In this document: piece after piece, positions 5,965-12,482 of the stretch
How positions within the stretch are numbered: the stretch's first letter is position 1
Layout of the letters: each line of letters opens with the position of its first letter
Assembly: GCA_938014945.1 (NCBI GenBank)
Contig: CALLQH010000204.1
Span: forward strand, 1-12,482
Reading direction: 5' to 3'
Length of the DNA: 12,482 nt
Origin: an uncultured bacterium
Lineage (GTDB): Bacteria; Pseudomonadota; Alphaproteobacteria; SP197
Notes under the pieces: model-generated
What the model was told of the DNA's origin: nothing
The model's database searches: none
The model's input: the letters and a program-made list of their open reading frames with translations, nothing else
Program-made: the position numbers and the translations under genes

Positions 5965-7389
5965 TCAGGCGCGGTTGTAAACGTCTTCCAGGCGTTCGAT
6001 GTCGTCCTCGCCCAGATAATCGCCGCACTGCACCTCGATCATGTAGAGCGGCTCCTTGCCTGGATTTTCCAGTCTGTGGACGGCTCCCAGGGGAACGTGT
6101 GTCGATTCGTTGGGGTGGAGATCGAAGACCCTCTCATCGATGGTGACACGGGCGGTGCCGCTGACCACGATCCAGTGTTCGGCGCGGCGCTGGTGGCGCT
6201 GCAGCGAGAGGCGGCCGCCCGGCTTCACGACGATGCGCTTGACCTGATAGCGCGTGCCCTCGTCGATGCCCTCGTAGGTGCCCCAGGGCCGATGGACGAG
6301 CGGATGCATCGTGTGTTCGTCGCGTCCGGCCGCGGCGACCCGCTCGACCAGAAGCTTGACGTCCTGGGAGCGTTCGCGCGGCATGATCATCACGACGTCG
6401 CGGGTCGCCACGACGACCTGGTCGCGCAGCCCTACGGCAGCGATCAGGCGGCCTTCGCTGCGCAGGTAGCTGCCGCTGGAATCCTCGGCGATGACGTCGC
6501 CGACCAGCACGTTGCCGTCCGCATCGCCTTCGCCCTGCTGCCACAGCTCCTGCCAGGAGCCGACATCGCTCCAGGAAGTCTCCAGGCGCAGGACGGCTGC
6601 GCGCCCGGTCTTTTCCATCAGCGCGTGGTCGACCGAGATCGAGGGGGCGGCGGCAAAGGCCTCGGCGTCGAGCCGGGTGAAGTCGAGATCGGCCTTGCCC
6701 TGTTCCACTGCCTTGCGCACGGCGGACACGATGCCCGGCGTAAGGCGGTCGAGTTCTTCCAGGAAAAATCCGGCCCGGACCAGGAACAGGCTGGTGTTCC
6801 AAAGATGCCTGCCGGAATCCAGGTAGGTCTGGGCGCGGGCGGCATCGGGCTTTTCGTGGAAGGCGGCGACCCGTCGGGCAGGGGGCTGATCCAGTGCCTC
6901 GCCCTCCTCGATGTAGCCGAAGCCGGTTTCAGGGCGGCTGGGGGCAACGCCGAAGGTGACGATGCGTTCGTCGCCCGCGGCAGGCAGGCCTGCGCGCACG
7001 CTGTCGCGGTAACGCGCGGCATCGCCGATATGGCCGTCCGAAGGCACCGAGAGGATGACGCTGTCCGGCCCGGCGATAACGGCCGCCACGGCGATGGCGG
7101 GGGCGGTATTCCGCGCCACCGGCTCCAGGATGATGGCCGCCGGGGTGATGCCGACCTCGCGCAGCTGCTCGGCGATGACGAAGCGGTGCTCCTCGTTGCA
7201 CACGATGATCGGCGGCCCGAACAGATCGGGATCGTGGAGACGCAATGCGGTTTCCTGGATCAGCGAGTGTTCGCCCATCAGCTGCAGCATCTGCTTGGGG
7301 TGGAGCGCGCGCGAAAGCGGCCACAGACGCGAGCCGCTGCCGCCGGAGAGAATGACAGGGGTGATCTTGCCGTGGGTCGGGTGGGCCAT
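5965..7389 (-). CDS. manC: Mannose-1-phosphate guanylyltransferase / mannose-6-phosphate isomerase (bifunctional type II)
   Basis: At 474 residues it has the standard length of the bifunctional ManC/AlgA/CpsB enzymes. The nucleotidyltransferase domain opens with the signature ILSGGSGSRLWPLSR (13-27) and the PKQ lysine (K32). EPVARNTAPAIA follows, then EKPD, GRHLWNTSLF, and the SVDHALMEKT and SWSDVGSW segments. The C-terminal cupin isomerase domain (about 370-474) carries HRPWGTYEGID, the metal region QRHQRRAEHW (397-406), VPLGAVHRLENPG and the family ending EVQCGDYLGEDDIERLEDVY. It makes GDP-mannose from mannose-1-phosphate and interconverts fructose-6-phosphate and mannose-6-phosphate, feeding exopolysaccharide or LPS synthesis. 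The cupin motif is usually HHHRAEHW or close; here it is HQRRAEHW, so isomerase activity is less certain. The start ATG at 7389 is divergent from the DUF218 gene. Gene name by family; algA or cpsB would be equivalent. Confidence 0.94.
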   Translation of the reverse strand: MAHPTHGKITPVILSGGSGSRLWPLSRALHPKQMLQLMGEHSLIQETALRLHDPDLFGPPIIVCNEEHRFVIAEQLREVGITPAAIILEPVARNTAPAIAVAAVIAGPDSVILSVPSDGHIGDAARYRDSVRAGLPAAGDERIVTFGVAPSRPETGFGYIEEGEALDQPPARRVAAFHEKPDAARAQTYLDSGRHLWNTSLFLVRAGFFLEELDRLTPGIVSAVRKAVEQGKADLDFTRLDAEAFAAAPSISVDHALMEKTGRAAVLRLETSWSDVGSWQELWQQGEGDADGNVLVGDVIAEDSSGSYLRSEGRLIAAVGLRDQVVVATRDVVMIMPRERSQDVKLLVERVAAAGRDEHTMHPLVHRPWGTYEGIDEGTRYQVKRIVVKPGGRLSLQRHQRRAEHWIVVSGTARVTIDERVFDLHPNESTHVPLGAVHRLENPGKEPLYMIEVQCGDYLGEDDIERLEDVYNRA

Positions 7390-7469
7390 GCGGGGTGGTG
7401 CTTCTTTCGGAGTGCTGCGACGCTGGCGCGGACTTTACAGATGATGGCCGATGGCGGCAAAAGGCGCCG

Positions 7470-8249
7470 ATGTTTTATCTTTCCAAGGCCGTATGGGACA
7501 TCCTCCAGCCGGGCCACCTGCTTCTCCTGGCGCTGGTGGGCGGCTGGGTGATGGCCGCCTGTCCGGGCACGCGCCGCCTGGGTCTGTGGCTCGCCGGCGT
7601 CACGACGGCCATCCTGGTGGTGCTGGCGCTGCTGCCGGTGGGCGACTGGCTGATGCGGCCCCTGGAGAACCGCTTCCCCGACCCCGGTCCGCTGGCCCGT
7701 GTCGACGGCATCATCGTGCTGGGTGGCGGGCAGGATCCCTATGTCAGCGTCGATCGCGACCGCATCGCCGTCAACGATGCCGGCGAACGGATGATCGAGG
7801 CGGCCGCGTTGTCCCGCGCCTTTCCCGAGGCGCAGATCGTCTTTTCGGGAGGCAACGGTCCGCCGGGCCTGACGGAGGCCGATGTGGCTGCCCGCGCCTT
7901 CGCAGCGATGGGCCTCGACCCGCAGCGGGTGATCTACGAAAACGAGGCACGCAACACCTACGAGAGCGCCATCTACCTGCACCGCTTCATCACCCCGGAG
8001 CCGGGGGAGACCTGGCTGCTGGTGACCTCGGCCTTTCACATGCCGCGCTCTGTCGCGGTCTTTCGTGCGGCGGGCTGGGATATCGTGCCCTATGCCACTG
8101 ATTATCGCGTCACACGCGAGGGCAGAGGTCTCTTCCGCACCGGCCTCGACGGCAACCTGCGCACCCTCAACACGGCGCTGCACGAATATGTGGGACTGGC
8201 GGCTTATCGCCTCATGGGCAGGACGCAGGAGCTCTTTCCCGCCCCCTGA
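7470..8249 (+). CDS. YdcF/ElyC/SanA-type DUF218 membrane protein
   Basis: The ATG at 7470 gives 259 residues. An upstream in-frame start at 7395 would add a Cys-rich, non-conserved leader and reach almost to the divergent manC start, so I reject it. Two hydrophobic segments sit at about residues 16-32 and 37-55, anchoring the protein in the inner membrane. The DUF218 domain follows: VDGIIVLGGGQDP, the IVFSGGNG strand-turn, ENEARNTYESA, and LLVTSAFHMPRS. This is the motif order of YdcF, ElyC and SanA. E. coli ElyC is linked to envelope and lipid-carrier/peptidoglycan precursor integrity. The biochemical activity is not settled for the family. Its neighbours, manC and a uronate epimerase, fit an envelope role. 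It ends 3 bases from the convergent epimerase stop. Confidence 0.88.
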   Translation: MFYLSKAVWDILQPGHLLLLALVGGWVMAACPGTRRLGLWLAGVTTAILVVLALLPVGDWLMRPLENRFPDPGPLARVDGIIVLGGGQDPYVSVDRDRIAVNDAGERMIEAAALSRAFPEAQIVFSGGNGPPGLTEADVAARAFAAMGLDPQRVIYENEARNTYESAIYLHRFITPEPGETWLLVTSAFHMPRSVAVFRAAGWDIVPYATDYRVTREGRGLFRTGLDGNLRTLNTALHEYVGLAAYRLMGRTQELFPAP

Positions 8250-8252
8250 GGC

Positions 8253-9224
8253 TCAGACGCCGTGATACTCGCGGTACCAGGCGACGAAACGGGGCAGACC
8301 CTCGTCGATCGAGATCGCCGGCTCGAAGCCGAGATCGCGCTGGGATGCGGCGATGTCGGCGTAGGTTTCCTTCACGTCGCCGGGTTGCATCGGCGCGAAT
8401 TCCTTGATCGCCTCGCGTCCCGCTGCCCTTTCCAGCAACTCGATGAAGCGCATCAGCGGTTCGCTGCGATGGTTGCCCAGATTGTAGACGGTGTGTGGCG
8501 GCGTGCCCGAGGCCGGACGGTCCAGCGCTGCGACGACGCCCGCGGCGATGTCGTCGACATAGGTGAAGTCGCGCTTCATGTCGCCGTGGTTGAAGATGGT
8601 GATCGGACGGCCCTCGAAGATCGCCTTCGTGAAGATGTAGGCCGACATGTCGGGCCGGCCCCAGGGGCCATAGACGGTGAAGAAGCGCAGACCGGTCGCT
8701 GGAATGCCGTAAAGGTGGCTGTAACAGTGGGCCATCAGTTCGCCCGCGCGCTTGGTCGCGGCGTAAAGCGAGACCGGCAGGTCGACACGGTCCTCCACCG
8801 CAAACGGTACCTTGGTGTTGCCCCCGTAGACCGAGGACGAACTGGCGTAGGCCAGATGGCGCAGCTTGGGCAGGCGCCGCGCCAGCTCCAGGACGTTGAG
8901 CTGGCCCTCTATGTTGGCGTGGGTATAGGCGTGGGGGTGGGTCAGGGAATGGCGCACGCCCGCTTGGGCGGCCAGATGGACGATGCGGTCCAGCGCCGGG
9001 AAGCGCTCGGCAAGCCCGGCCATGGCGTCCTTGTCGCCGACATCCTGGCGCACGAAGGTGAAGCCCTTGCGCGCAGTCAGACGGGCGAGGCGGGCTTCCT
9101 TGAGCGCCACGTCGTAGTAGTCGTTGAGATCGTCCAGCCCGATCACCGCGTCGCCCCTGTCGAGCAGCAGGTGGGCGACGTGGGACCCGATGAAGCCGGC
9201 AGCGCCGGTGACGAGGACGGTCAT
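8253..9224 (-). CDS. NAD-dependent epimerase/dehydratase, probable UDP-glucuronate 4-epimerase
   Basis: The 323-residue extended SDR begins directly with the NAD-binding strand MTVLVTGAAGFIGSH (G7, G10, G13), which supports the ATG at 9224. The catalytic set is SSSSVYGG (about 128-135), then Y154 and K158 in SLYAATKRAGE. The signature GLDDLNDYYDVALKEARL, AAQAGVRHSLTHPHAY and the RFFTVYGPWGRPDM segment are typical of the UDP-glucuronate 4-epimerase (Cap1J/LspL-like) group, which makes UDP-galacturonate for capsule or LPS. YDFTYVDD-like text (KRDFTYVDDIA) binds the nucleotide sugar region. It is cytosolic. It is the third gene of a minus-strand run, 30 bases after the TIM-barrel gene, though its product suits the nearby manC better than its upstream partners. 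Substrate call is by family resemblance. Confidence 0.88.
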   Translation of the reverse strand: MTVLVTGAAGFIGSHVAHLLLDRGDAVIGLDDLNDYYDVALKEARLARLTARKGFTFVRQDVGDKDAMAGLAERFPALDRIVHLAAQAGVRHSLTHPHAYTHANIEGQLNVLELARRLPKLRHLAYASSSSVYGGNTKVPFAVEDRVDLPVSLYAATKRAGELMAHCYSHLYGIPATGLRFFTVYGPWGRPDMSAYIFTKAIFEGRPITIFNHGDMKRDFTYVDDIAAGVVAALDRPASGTPPHTVYNLGNHRSEPLMRFIELLERAAGREAIKEFAPMQPGDVKETYADIAASQRDLGFEPAISIDEGLPRFVAWYREYHGV

Positions 9225-9254
9225 GATGGGGTTCCGCTAGGCTGACGGGGCTGT

Positions 9255-10283
9255 CTAGAAGTGCCGGCTGTCGAAGGCAAGTTCGGCGGTCCCTCGGCGG
9301 TAGATGCCGCCGCGCCCGTTCAGCACCGGAGCGAAGCCCTGGTCGCGCAGGATGCCACGCACATGGGCGATGCCGCGCGCCACCGCGGCTTCCTCCAGAT
9401 TGAACAGGGCATCGGGATCGGCGCGGCGCAGGCCGTCGGCGTCGAGCAGCACCTCGGCGGCATCGAACGGTCCCTCCAGCGCGGCGAAGGTGCGTGAATC
9501 AGAAGCCTCTGCCAGCTTCCCGGCATTGCGCGTCAGCGGCGCGGTGTAGCCGTAGCAATTCTCGATGCACAGGCGCTCCAGACCGCTCTCCTCGATCAGC
9601 AGGGCGAGGATCTCGGCAATGGCGACATGGCCGGCGCCGATCGGTACGCCCACCACCAGTGGCTGGCCCTGATGGTTGACCACGACATGATCCTTCAGAT
9701 GCACGGAGCGCACATGCGGCGCCATGGCGCGGGCGGCTTCCATCGGCTCCTCGACCACGTTCATCGAGTTGCCGAAGTCGTAGAGCGCGGCGACGGCCGG
9801 GTGATCGACGGCTGCGACGATCTGCGTCACTTCCGCGCCCGTGAAGTCCTCGTGGTTTTCCAGCAGCAGGGTGACGCCCTCGTCGGCGATGCGGGGCGCT
9901 GCTGCTTTCAGGTCGGCAACGGTTGCCGCGGAAACGGCCTCGGGATCGCCCTTGTGGCGCGTGTAGGTGCGCAAGCAATCGGCGCCGAGCTGCCGCGCCG
10001 CCTTCGCCATGGAAGCGAGATGGCCGGGTTCCGTGCCGGAGGTGTCGGTCTCCATGAACATGCCGCGCTCGGCGGCATCCTCGGCGATGGCCGCCAGGCG
10101 GCCGGGATCGGTGCCGCCGGCACAGCGGAAGTTGTAGCCGTTGATGGAAAGATGGACGCCCGCCATGCCCCAGGCATCGGCGCGTTCCAGGAATGCGAAG
10201 GCGTCAAAGCCCGGCTTGTGCAGGAAGTGCTGCTCCAGGCTGAAGCTGTGAAGGCCCAGGCGGATGGTGCGGGCGCTGCTCAT
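9255..10283 (-). CDS. Xylose-isomerase-like TIM-barrel protein (sugar phosphate isomerase/epimerase, AP-endonuclease-2 fold)
   Basis: The protein has 342 residues. The start IRLGLHSFSLEQHF, then the metal-site strands LLLENHEDF (E142), ALYDFGN (D169), SVHLKDH (H195) and LCIENCYGY (E241), give the Glu-Asp-His-Glu set of this fold; PIGAGHVAI (214-222) is the usual glycine loop before the last strand. The family includes inosose dehydratase, tagatose/hydroxypyruvate isomerases and 3-oxo-isoapionate decarboxylase, so the reaction cannot be fixed. The barrel should end near residue 270, and about 70 further residues form an unusual C-terminal extension (DAAEVLLDADGLRRADPDA onward). Its ATG overlaps the stop of the dehydratase gene by 4 bases (ATGA), implying translational coupling and a shared pathway. 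Confidence 0.85.
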   Translation of the reverse strand: MSSARTIRLGLHSFSLEQHFLHKPGFDAFAFLERADAWGMAGVHLSINGYNFRCAGGTDPGRLAAIAEDAAERGMFMETDTSGTEPGHLASMAKAARQLGADCLRTYTRHKGDPEAVSAATVADLKAAAPRIADEGVTLLLENHEDFTGAEVTQIVAAVDHPAVAALYDFGNSMNVVEEPMEAARAMAPHVRSVHLKDHVVVNHQGQPLVVGVPIGAGHVAIAEILALLIEESGLERLCIENCYGYTAPLTRNAGKLAEASDSRTFAALEGPFDAAEVLLDADGLRRADPDALFNLEEAAVARGIAHVRGILRDQGFAPVLNGRGGIYRRGTAELAFDSRHF

Positions 10284-11266
10284 GCCGCCTCTCCGATCAG
10301 TGCGGCATAGGTGGCGGGATCGACGTTGCCGCCGGAGATGACGGCGACCACGGTGCGTCCGGAAATCGCGATCTTGCCCGAGAGCACCGCTGCCAGCGCC
10401 GCCGCGCCGCCCGGTTCGGCAACCAGCTTGAAGAAACGGTTGGCCGTCAGCATCGCCGCCACGACCTCGGCGTCATCGACCGCTGCGCCCGACGTCATCA
10501 GGTCGCGGTTGATGGGGAAGGTGATCTCGCCCGGGATCGGCGCCATCAGGGCATCGCACAGGGAAGGGCTCTGACCCTCGTTGGCAACGCGCTCGCCTGC
10601 TACCAGCGAACGGGCGGTGTCGTCCCAGCCGGTTGGCTCGGCGGTATGCAGGGAGGTCTCCGGGAAATGGGCCGACAACGCGATGGCCGAGCCGGAGGAA
10701 AGGCCGCCGCCGCCGCAGCAGATCACCACCGCATCGGGCGTCAGGCCACGCGCTTGGCAGTCCTGCGCGATCTCCAGCCCCACCGTGCCCTGGCCGGCGA
10801 TGATGGCGGGGTCGTCGTAGGGCGGCACCAGGGTCAGGCCACGCTCGCGTGCGATCCCGCCTGCGATGGCTTCTCGGTTCTCGCCGTGGCGATCGTAGGT
10901 CACGACCTCCGCACCCCAGGCCCGCGTGTTGGCAATCTTGATGGCTGGCGCATCGGCGGGCATGACGATCACCGCGGGGACACCGTACATGCGCGCCGCG
11001 GCCGCCACGCCCTGGGCATGGTTGCCCGAGGAATAGGCGATGACGCCGTTGCGCCGCGCGTCCTCATCCAGGCTGCTGATCTTGTTGAAGGCGCCGCGGA
11101 ACTTGAAGGAGCCGGTGAGCTGCAGGCACTCGGGTTTCACCAGCAGGCGACCGCCGAGTGCGTCGTTGAGCAGCGGGGCTTCCAGTAGCGGCGTGCGCAC
11201 GGCGTGACCCGCCAGACGCTGGGCGGCGGTCTCGACATCGGCAAGGGTCGGGCGGGGCTGGGCCAT
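10280..11266 (-). CDS. PLP-dependent threonine/serine dehydratase-like enzyme (fold type II)
   Basis: The protein has 328 residues, the length of catabolic threonine dehydratases and serine racemases without a C-terminal ACT regulatory domain. K55 in TGSFKFRGA is the Schiff-base lysine, SSGNHAQG (79-86) the substrate/carboxylate loop, CGGGGLSSG (184-192) the phosphate-binding glycine loop, and VISGGNVD (309-316) holds the ring-nitrogen contact region. The expected reaction is beta-elimination of water and then ammonia from a hydroxy-amino acid (threonine, serine or 3-hydroxyaspartate). The start ATG at 11266 has GGAG at about 8 bases. It is first in a minus-strand unit, with the TIM-barrel gene overlapping its stop. 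The missing ACT domain and this partner favour a catabolic rather than isoleucine-biosynthetic role. Exact substrate unknown. Confidence 0.9.
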   Translation of the reverse strand: MAQPRPTLADVETAAQRLAGHAVRTPLLEAPLLNDALGGRLLVKPECLQLTGSFKFRGAFNKISSLDEDARRNGVIAYSSGNHAQGVAAAARMYGVPAVIVMPADAPAIKIANTRAWGAEVVTYDRHGENREAIAGGIARERGLTLVPPYDDPAIIAGQGTVGLEIAQDCQARGLTPDAVVICCGGGGLSSGSAIALSAHFPETSLHTAEPTGWDDTARSLVAGERVANEGQSPSLCDALMAPIPGEITFPINRDLMTSGAAVDDAEVVAAMLTANRFFKLVAEPGGAAALAAVLSGKIAISGRTVVAVISGGNVDPATYAALIGEAA

Positions 11267-11302
11267 GGGCGATCTCCGGTGGCGCAGAACCTAAAGCGGA
11301 AC

Positions 11303-11322
11303 GCGCGGCGATGGAACCGCGC
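11303..11322. repeat. Inverted repeat in the dehydratase-dapA divergent region
   Basis: GCGCGG (11303-11308), an 8-base spacer and CCGCGC (11317-11322) make a perfect 6-base dyad. It begins 37 bases upstream of the dehydratase start, in the 180-base gap between divergent genes. It could be an operator or a 5'-UTR hairpin of the minus-strand transcript. In DNA this GC-rich a 6-base stem can arise by chance. No convincing -35/-10 pair was found for either gene in this gap. Confidence 0.25.
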
Positions 11323-11446
11323 AACATCGGCCCAAATGCCTACAAATCGCCTGCTTCAGGGGTGATAAAGACGGTCTCGTCGTCTTGCGGGAGGCCGCAC
11401 CCGGCATTAAGGTGCCCGCTTCTCGTTCAACAGGAGTTCTGCTGCC

Positions 11447-12334
11447 ATGACAACCGAGAGGTTGAGGGGGTCGTTCGTCGCGCTCGTCACGCTGTTCCGT
11501 GATGGGAAAGTCGACGAAAAAGGCTACCAGGACTTCGTGAACTGGCAGATCGAACAGGGCACGCACGGCGTCGTTCCCATGGGCACCACAGGCGAGTCGC
11601 CGACGCTGAGCCATGACGAGGACAAGCGCGTCGTTGCGCTTTGCGTCGAGGCGGTCGCCGGGCGCGTGCCCGTTGTTGCGGGCACCGGTTCGAACTCGAC
11701 CGCCGAATGCATCCACCTGACCAAGGCCGCCAGGGAGGCGGGCGCCGATGCGGCGCTGATCGTCACCGGCTACTACAACAAGCCGACGCAGGAAGGCCTC
11801 TACCAGCACTTCAAGGCGGTCAACGACGCGGTCGATATCCCGATCATCGTCTACAACATCCCCGGCCGCACGGGTGTCGACATCTCGCCTGAGACCATGG
11901 CGCGCATCGCGGCCCTGCCCAATGTGGTGGGCTGCAAGGAATCGACCGCCGCGGCGGATCGCGTTTCCAAGCAGCGCCACACCTGCGGCAAGGACTTCGT
12001 CCAGCTTTCGGGCGAGGACGCCGCGGTCCTGGGTCTGCTCGGCATGGGCGGCCACGGCTGCATCTCGGTGACGGCCAATGTCGCGCCCAGGCTCTGCTCG
12101 CAGATGCATGTCGCCTGGCAGAAGGGCGATCTCGATGCCGCGCGCGACATCCAGGACAGGCTGATGCCCTTGCACGAGGCGATGTTCTGCGAGACCAGCC
12201 CCGCGCCGGTGAAGCATGCCGCCAGCCTGCTGGGCTGGGGCGACGGCTCGGTGCGCCTGCCGCTGGTGGCTGCGAGCCCCGCCGCACGCGAGCGTGTCGA
12301 GAAGGCGATGAAGGGGCTCGGCCTCATCGGCTGA
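11447..12334 (+). CDS. dapA: 4-hydroxy-tetrahydrodipicolinate synthase
   Basis: The protein has 295 residues, the standard length. All E. coli DapA active-site residues appear with a constant +3 offset: T47 and T48 in PMGTTGESPT, Y110 in TGYYNKP, Y136 and R141 in VYNIPGRTG, and the Schiff-base K164 in VGCKEST. It condenses pyruvate with L-aspartate-4-semialdehyde, the first committed step to meso-diaminopimelate and lysine, and acts in the cytosol as a TIM-barrel tetramer. The ATG at 11447 is preceded by CAGGAG (11431-11436) at a slightly long spacing. smpB begins 15 bases after its stop, the order commonly seen in alphaproteobacteria. Nothing in the sequence suggests a non-standard substrate. 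Confidence 0.97.
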   Translation: MTTERLRGSFVALVTLFRDGKVDEKGYQDFVNWQIEQGTHGVVPMGTTGESPTLSHDEDKRVVALCVEAVAGRVPVVAGTGSNSTAECIHLTKAAREAGADAALIVTGYYNKPTQEGLYQHFKAVNDAVDIPIIVYNIPGRTGVDISPETMARIAALPNVVGCKESTAAADRVSKQRHTCGKDFVQLSGEDAAVLGLLGMGGHGCISVTANVAPRLCSQMHVAWQKGDLDAARDIQDRLMPLHEAMFCETSPAPVKHAASLLGWGDGSVRLPLVAASPAARERVEKAMKGLGLIG

Positions 12335-12349
12335 TGTAACCGGAACGCC

Positions 12350-12482
12350 ATGGCCAAGAAGGACACGCCGCCCGCCGTCCCCTCCGCGCGCAACCGCAAG
12401 GCACTGCGGGATTACTTCATCGAGGAAAAGATCTAGGCCGGCATCGTGCTGACCGGAACCGAGGTGAAGGCACTGCGCCTGG
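12350..12482 (+). pseudogene. smpB: smpB (tmRNA-binding protein), 5' part, interrupted by in-frame TAG at 12434-12436
   Basis: Translation from the ATG at 12350 reads MAKKDTPP, then ARNRKALRDYFIEEKI (13-28), a TAG stop at codon 29, then AGIVLTGTEVKALRL to the window edge. This aligns without gaps to the SmpB N-terminus, where the usual text is RKA..DY.I...EAGI.LTGTEVK. The stop occupies the conserved glutamate position and is one base (G to T) from GAG. SmpB binds tmRNA and delivers it to stalled ribosomes. A product ending at residue 28 would lack the OB-fold. No nearby start with a ribosome site could rescue it: the GTG at 12446 has none, and using it would lose the first strand. It may be a real nonsense mutation or a base-call error. 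The gene continues beyond the window. Placement after dapA supports the identity. Confidence 0.85.

Noticed and set aside
6076..7551. 491-codon plus-strand frame opposite manC
   Set aside because: Low-complexity Gly/Ala/Asp/His-rich text with no motifs; the minus strand encodes a full-length bifunctional GDP-mannose enzyme.
8246..8256. CTGAG-G-CTCAG palindrome containing both convergent TGA stops
   Set aside because: A one-base centre cannot form a stable hairpin; the symmetry follows mostly from two facing TGA codons.
8262..9245. 327-codon plus-strand frame opposite the epimerase gene
   Set aside because: Antisense shadow of a clear SDR gene with its Rossmann and YxxxK motifs in place.
11385..11413. 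TTGCGG-N17-TAAGGT as a dapA promoter
   Set aside because: The -10 element matches the consensus at only three of six positions; no better than chance in this region.
11291..12217. 308-codon minus-strand frame opposite dapA
   Set aside because: Antisense shadow of dapA, whose active-site residues are all conserved.

Overview
The window is GC-rich, densely packed bacterial chromosome. It carries twelve protein-coding genes I can assign to families, plus the first part of a thirteenth, smpB, which is interrupted by an in-frame stop. The codon use, the dapA-smpB order at the right end and the family mix (GcvA-type LysR regulator, MbnH-like di-heme enzyme, COG4976 TPR-methyltransferase, a DddP-related M24 protein) suggest an alphaproteobacterium, possibly a marine or Rhodospirillales-like one. 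That placement is an inference. I see no tRNA, rRNA, insertion sequence, integrase, CRISPR array or phage gene.

Layout, left to right. Positions 1-1048 (+) hold the 3' part of a periplasmic di-heme enzyme of the MauG/MbnH type. Positions 1170-2141 (+) encode a TPR-methyltransferase. A GcvA-like LysR regulator (2187-3083, -) diverges from a two-gene unit: an Fe(II)/2-oxoglutarate oxygenase of the HalD/BesD-like group (3190-4029, +) and an M24 'pita-bread' protein closely resembling the DMSP lyase DddP (4053-5351, +). The 106-base divergent region contains a perfect 8+7+8 inverted repeat, a good operator candidate. A strong hairpin at 5376-5403 separates this unit from convergent minus-strand genes: a VOC/glyoxalase-fold protein (5412-5885) and the bifunctional mannose-1-phosphate guanylyltransferase/mannose-6-phosphate isomerase (5965-7389).

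A YdcF/ElyC-type DUF218 membrane protein (7470-8249, +) diverges from the latter. It runs tail-to-tail, 3 bases apart, into a minus-strand unit that reads from right to left: a PLP-dependent threonine/serine dehydratase-like enzyme (11266-10280), a xylose-isomerase-like TIM-barrel protein that overlaps it by 4 bases (10283-9255), and a UDP-glucuronate 4-epimerase-like SDR (9224-8253). The right end is the conserved housekeeping pair dapA (11447-12334, +) and smpB (from 12350, +).

Functionally there are four themes. The LysR/oxygenase/M24 set looks like an inducible catabolic module for an unknown small, perhaps amino-acid-like or zwitterionic, substrate. GDP-mannose synthesis, the DUF218 protein and the uronate epimerase fit envelope or polysaccharide work. 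The dehydratase/TIM-barrel pair looks catabolic. dapA and smpB are core functions. The two points most worth a second look are the amber codon that replaces a conserved glutamate codon in smpB, and the DddP-like protein that keeps all six metal ligands of DddP but lacks the aspartate reported as catalytic for DMSP cleavage.
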